Shown here: positions 40,017-47,782 of the stretch, in pieces | Layout: the number at the start of each line of letters is the position of its first letter | Numbering within the stretch: position 1 is the first letter of the stretch | Assembly (NCBI GenBank): GCA_934503195.1 | Contig: CAKSVM010000012.1 | Location: 1 to 48,055 of the forward strand | From: an uncultured Eubacteriales bacterium | GTDB taxonomy: Bacteria; Bacillota; Clostridia; Oscillospirales; CAG-272 | DNA: 48,055 bases | Direction of reading: 5' to 3' | Translations under genes and position numbers: made by a program | Notes under the pieces: generated by a model | What the model was told of the DNA's origin: nothing | What the model saw: only the letters and a program-made list of their open reading frames with translations | The model's database searches: none

Positions 40017-40796
40017 TCAGCTGTAGAACTCATGCCCGCCGACCCGGAAGAGATACGGACGGTTGTTCGGGATCCAGAAATTCGTCGCTATATCGGGATT
40101 CAGAAAGTAGATCGCCTCGGTCGAGAGGGAATAGCCCTCAAGGCAGATCTTCGCGGCGGCGACACAGTCGGCGTCGGGCGTGTTCCAGATCGAACCGTTC
40201 GCCACGGGCGAAAACTGCACCCCGAATTTCGTGTCGAAGATTACGTCATAGATCGTGTCCGGAAACTCATCGCTTCTCATCCGGTTGAGGACAACATTTC
40301 CGACGAGAACCTTCCCCGCGAAGGGTTCGGCTCCGGCCTCGGCGTAGATTATCCTCGCCAGCCAGTCGACCTCGTCCTGTATGTAGAATTCGCCGCCGGG
40401 TGAGATTCCGGGATTTTCCGCCGCCGTAAGGTCGATCGAGTAGCCGTTTTCGTCGTCGTGCCAGACAAGCTCCGAACCGAAGATCGTCGTCACCGAACGG
40501 ATCGGAACATAGGTTTTTCCGTTCTCCGTGAAGTTTTCGCTTCCGCCGAGACAGCGTCCGCGCGACGAGACATAGATATCCCCGTCGTCCGCCGAAATTT
40601 CAGCGTCGACTCCGGTCACCCTCCCGAGGATTTCCGAGATTCTGTCAAGCTCCACATATGTAGTCGTTTCGACGAGTCCCGCGTCAAGCGGAACCGCTTC
40701 GCCGTTAAGGCGGACAGTGACCGGGACGAAGTCCGCGGCCGAGACCGGGAAGGCCAGAAGAAGCGCGGCGATGATGCCCGTGAGTAATTTTTTCAT
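40017..40796 (-). CDS. Secreted cell-wall hydrolase, SleB-type (Hydrolase_2), with an amine-oxidase-N-like domain
   Basis: 259 aa. The signal peptide MKKLLTGIIAALLLAFPVSA cleaves near residue 20. Residues about 25-125 resemble the copper-amine-oxidase N-terminal/stalk domain common in clostridial surface proteins (VTVRLNGEAVPLDAG, KTYVPIRSVTTIFGSELVW). Residues about 140-259 are the SleB/CwlJ catalytic domain: WLARIIYAEAGAEPFAGKVLVGNVVLNRM with the catalytic glutamate in YAEAGAEP, and DADCVAAAKICLEGYS. SleB enzymes cleave spore cortex or vegetative wall. No germination partner (YpeB) is adjacent, so a wall-remodelling role is equally possible. Confidence 0.9.
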   Translation of the reverse strand: MKKLLTGIIAALLLAFPVSAADFVPVTVRLNGEAVPLDAGLVETTTYVELDRISEILGRVTGVDAEISADDGDIYVSSRGRCLGGSENFTENGKTYVPIRSVTTIFGSELVWHDDENGYSIDLTAAENPGISPGGEFYIQDEVDWLARIIYAEAGAEPFAGKVLVGNVVLNRMRSDEFPDTIYDVIFDTKFGVQFSPVANGSIWNTPDADCVAAAKICLEGYSLSTEAIYFLNPDIATNFWIPNNRPYLFRVGGHEFYS

Positions 40797-40814
40797 AAAT
40801 TTCCTCCATAATCA

Positions 40815-40874
40815 AAGACTCACACGTTTTTTCCGTGTGAGTCTTATTTTATCATATTTCGCGCTTATTTGCAA
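40815..40874 (-). promoter_or_regulatory. Promoter of the SleB-type gene with a leader hairpin
   Basis: On the minus strand, -35 TTGCAA (40874-40869), 17-bp spacer, -10 TAAAAT (40851-40846). A perfect 12-bp hairpin AAGACTCACACG / CGTGTGAGTCTT (40845-40834 and 40826-40815) follows at the start of the transcript and may also end transcription from the upstream operon. Confidence 0.7.
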
Positions 40875-40894
40875 GGCACAATATATGGAAAACC

Positions 40895-42589
40895 TTATTT
40901 TTCCAGACGATACTCTCCCGAATTGTAGTCGCAGACCATGACGCTTCCGTCCGAATAAACCGTCCGGGTGACGCCGTTTTCCTCGCTGTGATCCTCGATG
41001 AACTCGGTCTGGAGATACGAGAGGCTCTCGCATTCCTTGTACATATCGGCGATGACCTTTACCGTTCGCGCCGTGTCGGCCTCGTCGTCGCAGGTGAGAT
41101 CGTCATTGCCCATCCAGTTTTTGCCGTCGGTGACGAATTTCGAGTAGATGTAGAAGGTCGGGCGTCCGCCGCGCTCAAAGACCTCAAGCTGATGCTTCTT
41201 CGATTTGATCGGCGAGTTGACCGTCGACGTGTAGGGATTCGAGAGGATTATGCCGTGATAGACGATCTGCCAGAGCGGAACCGGTTTCGTGAAGAAGGCC
41301 GGCTTGTTCACGCTGTCGCTGTTGTAGAAGCTCGCGTAGAGTCCGTAGTCAAGGCTGTCGGCGATGAAATCAAAGCACCCTTCGGACGAGAAGCCGCCGA
41401 AAAGCTCCTTGCAGTAGCCGGCGATGTTCCTCCAGAGCTTCTGACAGCCGCGCTTTGTGACCGGGTGATTCTCGTCGTAGCAGTCGAAGAGCGGGACGGT
41501 CGTCATGACGTCGATGTAATGAAGTCCCTCAAATCCGAGAGCGCGGACCTTTGGGAGCTCGGTTTTCACGTATTCGACCGCCTTAAGCGGGCAGATGAAC
41601 CTCGCGAGTCCTCCGCTCCAGAGCGTCGCGTTGCAGGCGACCGAGCCGTCGCGCTTCTTGCGCGTCCAGTATTCCGAGTAGTTGTCGGCGATCGTGTAGC
41701 TGTCGTTGCAGTTTGTGTGGCAGACTATCTGATATCCGAGTCCCTTCGCCTTCTCGATGAGCCTTTTAAGACCCTCCTCGCCGCCGAGCCTCGGCTCGAC
41801 CGGGAAATGCTGCGGCCAGCGTCCGTCGTGACCCGATACATTCCAGCCGATGAGGCAGATCTCGGCCTTTTCGACTCCCGCCGCCTTAAGCTTTTCGCAG
41901 AGCCTTCCGACCTCGTCAAAGGTCATCGCGACGTGCATTTCGGGCTCGTTTTCGGGAGTCTGATCTGCGATCGGCGACGGCGCGGGCTTCCATCCGAGTC
42001 TCACGCGGATATAAACCGAATCCTTCGCGTATTCAAGCGATTTGTTGAGTCGATCCTTTATCGGTCGGCATCCGCCGCGCGTGAGCATATATTCGCGGTA
42101 GACCTTGCATATTCTGACGTAATCCGCGTCCTCGATCAGGTGATACTCGGCCTTTATCGTCTCGTAGGGTTCGGTTCCGCCTATGTAGAATCTCGGATAG
42201 GCGTAGTAATCGTTCCCCTTCTTGCCGCGGATCGCGTGGAACTCATAGGTGAACCCGGTCGGAATCATGCACCAGCCCGAGCCGTTTTTCACGTATCCCA
42301 TGAAGCTCATTACAAGATCGGTCGTGTTCAGCTCGGCGTCGGGACGCTCGTCAAAGCAGACGATATGATCGTCGGGCGATCCCCCTCCGCGCGGGAAGAC
42401 GAAGTATCCCTCGTCGCCGACCTTTGCGAGTCCGAAGTCGTATCCGAGGTCGATGTAGTCGATGTTTCCCCATTCAGTAATGTCGGGGATCAGCGTGATC
42501 ACGTTGTCCTTTTCGATTTTCTTCACCGGGAGATCGATAAATTCCCCGGTTGTGAGTTTCGCTCTTGAATTCATTTTTTCGTACTTCAT
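40895..42589 (-). CDS. DUF5696-like TIM-barrel protein, putative glycoside hydrolase
   Basis: 564 aa, no signal peptide. An N-terminal beta-rich part (to about 170) precedes a barrel with VEKAEICLIGWNVSGHDGRWPQHFPVEP near 250, GYQIVCHTNCNDSYTIADNYSEYW near 290, GFEGLHYIDVMTTVPLFDCYDENHPVTKRG near 360 (candidate acid/base D and E) and SSEGCFDFIADSLDYGLYASF near 400. It recalls DUF5696-type proteins that sit with glycoside hydrolases; activity is unknown. The ATG overlaps the upstream QueG-like stop as ATGA, so it is tightly coupled to the redox genes. It is the last gene of the U32/QueG-like operon. Confidence 0.7.
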   Translation of the reverse strand: MKYEKMNSRAKLTTGEFIDLPVKKIEKDNVITLIPDITEWGNIDYIDLGYDFGLAKVGDEGYFVFPRGGGSPDDHIVCFDERPDAELNTTDLVMSFMGYVKNGSGWCMIPTGFTYEFHAIRGKKGNDYYAYPRFYIGGTEPYETIKAEYHLIEDADYVRICKVYREYMLTRGGCRPIKDRLNKSLEYAKDSVYIRVRLGWKPAPSPIADQTPENEPEMHVAMTFDEVGRLCEKLKAAGVEKAEICLIGWNVSGHDGRWPQHFPVEPRLGGEEGLKRLIEKAKGLGYQIVCHTNCNDSYTIADNYSEYWTRKKRDGSVACNATLWSGGLARFICPLKAVEYVKTELPKVRALGFEGLHYIDVMTTVPLFDCYDENHPVTKRGCQKLWRNIAGYCKELFGGFSSEGCFDFIADSLDYGLYASFYNSDSVNKPAFFTKPVPLWQIVYHGIILSNPYTSTVNSPIKSKKHQLEVFERGGRPTFYIYSKFVTDGKNWMGNDDLTCDDEADTARTVKVIADMYKECESLSYLQTEFIEDHSEENGVTRTVYSDGSVMVCDYNSGEYRLEK

Positions 42590-43533
42590 TTTTCAAAATC
42601 CTTTATATCAAACTTCCATTCGTCGCGGTATCTGAACTTTTCTTTGAACTTTCTCGTCAGCACACCCTTTTCCTCAAGGTGGACATAACAGGCCATATCG
42701 CAGGCGCGGCCGCAGATCGACGACTGATACGCGTGCTGAACCGGAGGGTAGAAATAGAGTTCGTGCAGTATTGCCTTCGCCTTTTCGCGGTCGATTTCGG
42801 CCTCCCCGGCGATTATGTCAAGCCGATCCTTGAAATTTCCGAGCGCGTCGGGCGGCATGAAGGGGTTTTTCGTCCCGTTCGCTCCGTTATAATACACCGC
42901 GCAACGCCAGTTGTCACGCTTTCCGAAGGGTGAGATCGCGTGTCCCGGACAGCCCCTGACGCATTCACCACATCTGTCGCAGAGATGCGGCGTCACGATC
43001 GGAGTTTCCTCAAATTCCGCGTCGGTCAGAATAAAGCAGTATCTCACGAATGGGCCGAACTCATCGGTCAGAAGCGCGCCGTGGAGTCCAAGCTCGCCGA
43101 GTCCGCATTTCACCGCCGCGTCCTCGAAGTTCATCTGGGTCTCGGCCGTAACTCCCCGCCAAGTGCGCGTGAAGTCGACCTCGGGATTCGTGTCGTCCTT
43201 GTCCTTTATGATCTGCTCGTGCCGACGCTGCGGGAGCGCGGTGAAGCCGTTTTCCTCAATGAACTGCGAGACTCTGACGAGCGCCATCGGCATGATCGTC
43301 TCCTCCATATTCTCAACGCCCATTGTCGAATACTGGTAGTAGGTCGAACCCTCCTCGATTCCGCGGTACGCGCCGCGAAGAACCCTGAACGCGAGTCCGA
43401 TCACGGTTTTCACTTCCGGGAGAAGCTTAAAGACCGGGTCATCTTTTCCGAATCTCCCTGCCGGGGCGAAGCCGATTATGTCGGCGAGATTCTCTCTTGC
43501 GAGCCTTATAAGCTCACTTTGCGTATTATTCAC
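42586..43533 (-). CDS. QueG-like double-[4Fe-4S] protein, paralogue A
   Basis: 315 aa, GTG start at 43533 in a GTGA overlap with the upstream stop; the AGGAGG ribosome site lies within the end of the upstream gene. The N-terminal half matches the QueG/reductive-dehalogenase-like core (TVIGLAFRVLRGAYRGIEEGSTYYQYSTMG). The first cluster is CDRCGECVRGCPGHAI near 186; the second set is a Cys in WRCAVYYNGA plus CGRACDMAC near 280. True QueG, the cobalamin-dependent epoxyqueuosine reductase, has CxxCxxxCP in the last set; here it is CxxxCxxxC. Its role is therefore a related redox reaction, not proven tRNA modification. Confidence 0.8.
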   Translation of the reverse strand: MNNTQSELIRLARENLADIIGFAPAGRFGKDDPVFKLLPEVKTVIGLAFRVLRGAYRGIEEGSTYYQYSTMGVENMEETIMPMALVRVSQFIEENGFTALPQRRHEQIIKDKDDTNPEVDFTRTWRGVTAETQMNFEDAAVKCGLGELGLHGALLTDEFGPFVRYCFILTDAEFEETPIVTPHLCDRCGECVRGCPGHAISPFGKRDNWRCAVYYNGANGTKNPFMPPDALGNFKDRLDIIAGEAEIDREKAKAILHELYFYPPVQHAYQSSICGRACDMACYVHLEEKGVLTRKFKEKFRYRDEWKFDIKDFEK

Positions 43534-44441
43534 AGCTTTCCGGCCTCCTTTAAGTGTTTATAACAGGCGACGTCGCATTTTCTGCCGCAAAGGCAGGGCG
43601 CGTATCCCCATTGTGTCTGCGGAAGGAAGTTAAGCTTCGGGTAGATTTCACGCGCCGATTTGGCGTCGAAGCGTTTTTCGCCGTTTATGATCCTTTCGCG
43701 CTCGGGGTCGCCCTCAAGGAATTTTTCGGTCATGAAGGGATTCGATTTGTGCGCGCCCTTGTAGTAGACCGCGCACTGCCAGCTGTCAAGCTTTCCGTTT
43801 ACGATCGCGTGTCCCGGACAGGCCGACTCGCATAAATGACAGTTGTCGCAGATACCCTCGGTCGTCGGCTCGTCGTATTCAAGCTCCGCGTCGGTTATTA
43901 TGAAGCAGTATCTTATGAAGGGGCCGTACTTCGGACTCAGGATCTTTCCCGAATAGCCCGGGACGCCGATTCCGCAGGCCATCGCCGCCTTGCCGAAGTC
44001 GATTATCACGTCAGGCGCGGGCTTTCCCTCGTCGACCGGAACGGCGTGGATCAGCTCATACGTGTCGCTGACCTCGGGATTTGTCTCCTTGTCGCCCTTT
44101 ATACGCAGGTTCGGAACCGATTTCTGAAGGCAGGCGTCGTAGCCCTGATCCTCGATCATCCCGCCGATTTTGAGGAGGAAGATCTCGGCAAGCTCCTCGT
44201 CTATGTATTTCACGCCGAGAGTTGTATAAGTGTAGTATGCCGCGTCGCGATCCATCGCAGAGTAAAGTCCGCGCGGGACAGCGAATCCGAAGCCGATTAT
44301 CGACTTCGCCTTTGGGAGAATGAATTTCGGGTCGCGGCCGGGGATCTCGTTTCCGAACAGGTCAAGCCGTCCGATTCCGCAGACGCTCGCGCCGAGTTCC
44401 TTTGCTTTTTCCTTTATCATCGCTGAAGTCAGATTTCTCAT
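43530..44441 (-). CDS. QueG-like double-[4Fe-4S] protein, paralogue B
   Basis: 303 aa. Core IIGFGFAVPRGLYSAMDRDAAYYTYTTLG near residue 48; first cluster CDNCHLCESACPGHAI near 195; WQCAVYYKGAHKSNPF; last set CLCGRKCDVACYKHLKEAGKL at the very end, with an extra Cys. It shares the gene order and the GA(N/H)...NPFM insert with paralogue A, which shows that the two arose by duplication. The strong ribosome site AAGGAG is 7 nt before the ATG. It sits 9 bp after paralogue C and overlaps paralogue A. Confidence 0.8.
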   Translation of the reverse strand: MRNLTSAMIKEKAKELGASVCGIGRLDLFGNEIPGRDPKFILPKAKSIIGFGFAVPRGLYSAMDRDAAYYTYTTLGVKYIDEELAEIFLLKIGGMIEDQGYDACLQKSVPNLRIKGDKETNPEVSDTYELIHAVPVDEGKPAPDVIIDFGKAAMACGIGVPGYSGKILSPKYGPFIRYCFIITDAELEYDEPTTEGICDNCHLCESACPGHAIVNGKLDSWQCAVYYKGAHKSNPFMTEKFLEGDPERERIINGEKRFDAKSAREIYPKLNFLPQTQWGYAPCLCGRKCDVACYKHLKEAGKL

Positions 44442-44450
44442 GCTTACTCC

Positions 44451-45539
44451 TTATCTGTCGAGCTTCCACGGCTTTTTGCGGGTGCGCAGGGGTTCCTCGA
44501 AGCGATCCTTCATACATCCGTGGGTTTCGAGCATCGAGACGCAGGCGCGGATACATCCGCCGCACTTTGCCATATTATAGCCGACCCAGCTCGGGAAGTA
44601 CTTCGAGAGAGCCGTGTAGACCTTCATTATCTCGTGTTCGGACGACTTCGCCTTGCCCTCCATGAGGTCGAGATCGCCGTCCTTGTTCTCGTCCCAGACC
44701 TCCTTCGGGACGAAGGGGTTGTAATAGCGTCCGGCGTGGGTGTAGAAGGCGTAGCATTTCCACATATCGATGTCGCCCCACTCGCAGATCTTGCCGTCGA
44801 GATTCACCTTTATCGTCTTTCCGGACTTTATGTCGGGGATGCACTGACCCGGACATTCGCGCACGCATTTCATGCACTTTTTGCAGAGCGGTTCGCCGTG
44901 ATACATCTCGTCATATTCAAGCTCGGCGTCGGTGAAGAGAAACGCGACTCTCTGAAGCGGACCGAATTCGGGCGTCAGGAGCATCTTCGAGTATCCGATC
45001 TCGCCGAGTCCGCAGGCGACGGCGGCCAGTCTGAAATGGAACTGTAGATCGGGCGCGCGGTTGTCCTCCCTCGTCGGCCTTGTGAACTGCACGCTCCGGT
45101 GATGCGCTGTCGCGTTCTTGGCGTGTTCAGAGACCTCGATCTGTTCCTCGGGCGAAAGGGTGTTTCCGGGCGAGCCGTCCATATCCGATACCGATCCGCG
45201 CGCGCCGGTGTTGCGGTAGACAAAGGCCTCATAGCCCTCGTCTTCGATCAGTCTTCCGACCGAATAGAGTACCGCCGGAGCGAAGATCTCGTTGATTCCC
45301 CCGTAGGCCATAGACGGATACTGGAAGAACTGCGTCCCTTCCTCGATTCCCCTCTGAACCCCGCGCGGGATGCGGAAGACGAATCCGATCATGCTCTTCG
45401 CCTTCGGAAACAGAAACTTCGGGTTCATGTCGTCCGGCGCGCCGTTCATTCTCGAAATCGGCGCGATGCCGCAGGCGTCGGCTCCGGCCTTCTTCGCGGC
45501 TTCCTTTATCATCTGGCTTGTAAGCATATTTATAACCAT
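44451..45539 (-). CDS. QueG-like double-[4Fe-4S] protein, paralogue C
   Basis: 362 aa, the longest of the three. Core MIGFVFRIPRGVQRGIEEGTQFFQYPSMA near residue 50; first cluster CKKCMKCVRECPGQCIP near 224; WKCYAFYTHAGRYYNPFVP; last set CGGCIRACVSMLETHGCM, closest to the canonical CxxCxxxC. Extra segments near 105-140 (NTGARGSVSDMDGSPGNT) and 240-255 account for its length. Start 45539 (or the ATG four codons on); the only Shine-Dalgarno candidate, AAAGGAAG, is separated from the ATG by an 8-bp hairpin, which is unusual. Confidence 0.78.
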   Translation of the reverse strand: MVINMLTSQMIKEAAKKAGADACGIAPISRMNGAPDDMNPKFLFPKAKSMIGFVFRIPRGVQRGIEEGTQFFQYPSMAYGGINEIFAPAVLYSVGRLIEDEGYEAFVYRNTGARGSVSDMDGSPGNTLSPEEQIEVSEHAKNATAHHRSVQFTRPTREDNRAPDLQFHFRLAAVACGLGEIGYSKMLLTPEFGPLQRVAFLFTDAELEYDEMYHGEPLCKKCMKCVRECPGQCIPDIKSGKTIKVNLDGKICEWGDIDMWKCYAFYTHAGRYYNPFVPKEVWDENKDGDLDLMEGKAKSSEHEIMKVYTALSKYFPSWVGYNMAKCGGCIRACVSMLETHGCMKDRFEEPLRTRKKPWKLDR

Positions 45540-45540
45540 G

Positions 45541-45620
45541 GCTTTTGCGCAGCAAAAGCTTCCTTTCTTGCTTTTTGGGGCGCGGTTGGCGCAGCCAAAT
45601 CGCGGCTTTACAACCGCGAT
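45541..45620 (-). repeat. Three successive hairpins between the U32 and QueG-like genes
   Basis: ATCGCGG/CCGCGAT (45599-45605 and 45614-45620), TTGGC-gca-GCCAA (45586-45598) and GCTTTTGC-gca-GCAAAAGC (45541-45559), all perfect stems. The last sits between the ribosome site and the ATG of the QueG-like C gene. The loops resemble those of the dispersed repeat hairpins. Confidence 0.65.
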
Positions 45621-45650
45621 AGAGACACAATTTTGTCCTTTCGTAAGCTT

Positions 45651-46655
45651 TCAAAGTGTCACTGCGGCCTTCTCGAAGACCTTCTCGCAGTACCCGCAGT
45701 CAGTGCAGTTTTTCCGGCAGGTCATGACCCTTTTCCCAAAATCCTCGGGGAAGAGCGAGTTGTCGACGATCACCGGGAGCATCACGGATCCGTTGTCGGG
45801 TTCGAGAAGATCGGTCACCGCGCCGCGGTATTTTCTGTCAAGATAGGCGTCGAGAACCCGTTCCGGATTCCGGTTTACCCTTGTGGCGAGCTTCATCGAT
45901 TCGCAAAGCCCCTCGTAGAGCTTCACGTCCTCGGGGCGGATATAGTTCATGTCGCGGACGACCGAACTGTATTTTTCGCTTGATTTCAGATATTTGCGGC
46001 AGAGTCCCTCAAAGATATACGCGTTGTCGCGCGCCGCGATCCCGGCCTCGTGCGCGACCAGATTGTCATGAAAGGTGTGCGCCGGGCAGTCGTTCACGCA
46101 GCCGCTGTTGGCGAGGATATGGAGTGATTTCGAGTTTTTCCTGCACCACGCGTTCGTTTTTTCTATCGCCGCAAGGTCGCGGTTCTGCTCGCGCTTTAAG
46201 TAAAATCCGTCGAAACAGTCCTTAAGCATATCCATCGCGGTCAGCGTCCCGACCGACATATTGACCGACGCGCGGGTTTTCAGATTTTCGAAATTGGCTT
46301 TCACGAACTTCGCGATCAGCGGTGAAGTGGTCGTCACCGAGGAGAGATCAAGCCTTGCGGCGAGATAATCTATCGTGTCGCCGAGCTTCAGGAAAAATCC
46401 GCGCGAGAGCGAGTCTTCACCGTAGCAGTTGGCGTTGAGCAGGAGATTGAGGCTTATCCCGGCGTCCGAAATCCGCGAGAGATCCTTCATCTGTCGGAGA
46501 GTCGACTCAAACATAAGCTCCCCCGCGCAGGGACTGCGGCCGTTCGGAATGTCTCCGAAGGAAAAATAAACCTCTGAGACCGTCCCGGCGTTTTCGATTA
46601 TTCTTTGTATGAACCCCGCGTTTTCCGACTGCGGGTATCCGACCGAGAATTTCAT
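45651..46655 (-). CDS. U32-family (YhbV/UbiV-like) Fe-S protein
   Basis: 334 aa. Recognised from the U32-peptidase-like TIM-barrel order: VSEVYFSFGDIPNGRSP, GISLNLLLNANCYGEDSLS, VNMSVGTLTAMDMLKDCFDGFYLKREQNRDL and ILANSGCVNDCPAHTFHDNL near 200, which carries the family's Cys pair. The C-terminal CRKNCTDCGYCEKVFE adds a CxxxCxxCxxC set. U32 relatives include UbiU/UbiV, RlhA and TrhP, which handle anaerobic hydroxylation; actual protease activity is doubtful in this branch. It is the first gene of the QueG-like operon, with ribosome site AAGGATGG. Its cysteines suggest that it shares the Fe-S redox chemistry of its neighbours. Confidence 0.75.
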   Translation of the reverse strand: MKFSVGYPQSENAGFIQRIIENAGTVSEVYFSFGDIPNGRSPCAGELMFESTLRQMKDLSRISDAGISLNLLLNANCYGEDSLSRGFFLKLGDTIDYLAARLDLSSVTTTSPLIAKFVKANFENLKTRASVNMSVGTLTAMDMLKDCFDGFYLKREQNRDLAAIEKTNAWCRKNSKSLHILANSGCVNDCPAHTFHDNLVAHEAGIAARDNAYIFEGLCRKYLKSSEKYSSVVRDMNYIRPEDVKLYEGLCESMKLATRVNRNPERVLDAYLDRKYRGAVTDLLEPDNGSVMLPVIVDNSLFPEDFGKRVMTCRKNCTDCGYCEKVFEKAAVTL

Positions 46656-46689
46656 CTGACCATCCTTTTTGTAAAATTTTTCTCATCCC

Positions 46690-46722
46690 TTGTATTATAC
46701 CATAAACTGTGGTATAATGGAA
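46690..46722. promoter_or_regulatory. Overlapping divergent promoters inside a perfect dyad
   Basis: Dyad ATTATACCA-taaactg-TGGTATAAT (46694-46718). Plus strand: -35 TTGTAT (46690-46695), 17 bp, -10 TATAAT (46713-46718), to the AraC gene. Minus strand: -35 TTCCAT (46722-46717), 17 bp, -10 TATAAT (46699-46694), to the U32 operon. Each -10 overlaps the other promoter's -35, so only one can be occupied at a time. Confidence 0.8.
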
Positions 46723-46784
46723 TCGCAAAATACGAAAAAAATATAGAAAAAACAAACTCTTTTATGAAAAGTGAGAGGATCACC

Positions 46785-47633
46785 ATGAAAGTTTCAGAGA
46801 TAAATCCATTCATCCGCTACGCCTACTTGCAGACACTCCGGCCGATGCCCTTCGTGACCTACGCTTATGACCACAGATTGGCGTACGCGCAGAGCGGAAG
46901 CTTCCTTTTTCATTATTCGGGAGGCGAGACAAGGCAGGTCGGCGAGAATTCGCTTCTCATCTGGCGTCCGGGAATTCCGTACCGTTTTGAGACCCAGCGC
47001 GAGACGAAGATCATCATTCTGAATTTCGATTTTACTCAGAATTTCTCGGACATACAGAAATCGCTCCACGTCGTCCGTGACACCGAATTCCGCGGAGACA
47101 GAGTGCTTGAAAAGCCGGTTATCGAGGACTGCCCGTCGCTTTCGTCGGTCGCGCTCTGCCCGGGAATGAAGTTTGTCGAAAACGACCTCATGCTGATAGT
47201 CCGCGAGCTTCGCGACAAGAAGCGGTTTTTCCGCGAGACCTCCTCGGCGATTCTCAAAAAAATTCTCTGCGACGCGGCGCGGGGTACGATTTCGGAGGGG
47301 AATTCCGGAGACACGGTCGACCGGGTGATAGCCTTCATCCGCGACAATTTCAATCGTCAGGTAACGAATCAGGATATCGCGGAGTGTGTGAATTATCACG
47401 AATATCACGTGAACAAGCTGCTCCAGAGTCAGACGGGAATGTCGATTCACAGATATCTTTTGAGCTACCGGCTCCAGATGGCCGAGAAGATGCTGATAAC
47501 GAGCGAGCTTAGCGTCGCACGGATCTCGGATGAGTGCGGGTTCACGTCGGCGGCGTATTTCATAAGCGCGTTCAGAAAGCACTTCGGCGAGACGCCGAAT
47601 GAGTACCGGAGACGGAGAATCGGAATGATTTAG
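46785..47633 (+). CDS. AraC-family transcriptional regulator 3, divergent from the QueG-like operon
   Basis: 282 aa from the ATG at 46785, set by GAGAGGATCACC; the longer upstream frame runs through the promoter. N-terminal cupin-like sensor (about 15-110: GSFLFHYSGGETRQVGENSLLIWRPGIPYRFE). C-terminal AraC domain (about 185-280): VTNQDIAECVNYHEYHVNKLLQSQTGMSIHRYL and VARISDECGFTSAAYFISAFRKHFGETPNEYR. It is the likely regulator of the U32/QueG-like/GH-like operon and of itself through the shared dyad. Its TAG stop lies in the direct repeat that flanks the palindromic element downstream. Confidence 0.92.
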   Translation: MKVSEINPFIRYAYLQTLRPMPFVTYAYDHRLAYAQSGSFLFHYSGGETRQVGENSLLIWRPGIPYRFETQRETKIIILNFDFTQNFSDIQKSLHVVRDTEFRGDRVLEKPVIEDCPSLSSVALCPGMKFVENDLMLIVRELRDKKRFFRETSSAILKKILCDAARGTISEGNSGDTVDRVIAFIRDNFNRQVTNQDIAECVNYHEYHVNKLLQSQTGMSIHRYLLSYRLQMAEKMLITSELSVARISDECGFTSAAYFISAFRKHFGETPNEYRRRRIGMI

Positions 47634-47733
47634 GAATACACTGAATAATTCGGGTTTTCGCAGAAAAAAGTCTTGGATTTATGGGCTTTTTTCTGCGAAA
47701 ACAACCTTAAATCAGTGTTTCCTTAGGAATACA
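47630..47733. mobile_element. Short palindromic MITE-like element with 11-bp flanking direct repeats
   Basis: A perfect 17-bp inverted repeat GTTTTCGCAGAAAAAAG (47654-47670) / CTTTTTTCTGCGAAAAC (47686-47702), extended by imperfect outer arms around CACTGA. TTAGGAATACA occurs at 47630-47640 and again at 47723-47733, like a target-site duplication. There is no internal gene. Confidence 0.6.
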
Positions 47734-47774
47734 AAAAGGCGGTGACGCGAAGCGTCACCGCCTTAACTTTTTTC
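47733..47774. terminator. Bidirectional terminator between the AraC gene and pckG
   Basis: Perfect 13-bp stem AAGGCGGTGACGC-gaa-GCGTCACCGCCTT (47736-47748 and 47752-47764), with AACTTTTTT on the plus side and TTTTTGT on the minus side. Confidence 0.9.
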
Positions 47775-47782
47775 AGTTTATA

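Noticed and set aside
40988..42568. 526-codon plus-strand open frame opposite the DUF5696-like gene
   Set aside because: The opposite strand is a coupled, family-like gene; the plus frame has no recognisable motif and no ribosome site.
42586..45539. Calling the three QueG-like genes true queG (epoxyqueuosine reductase)
   Set aside because: Three tandem copies, altered last Cys spacing and no queuosine genes nearby make that name unsafe.
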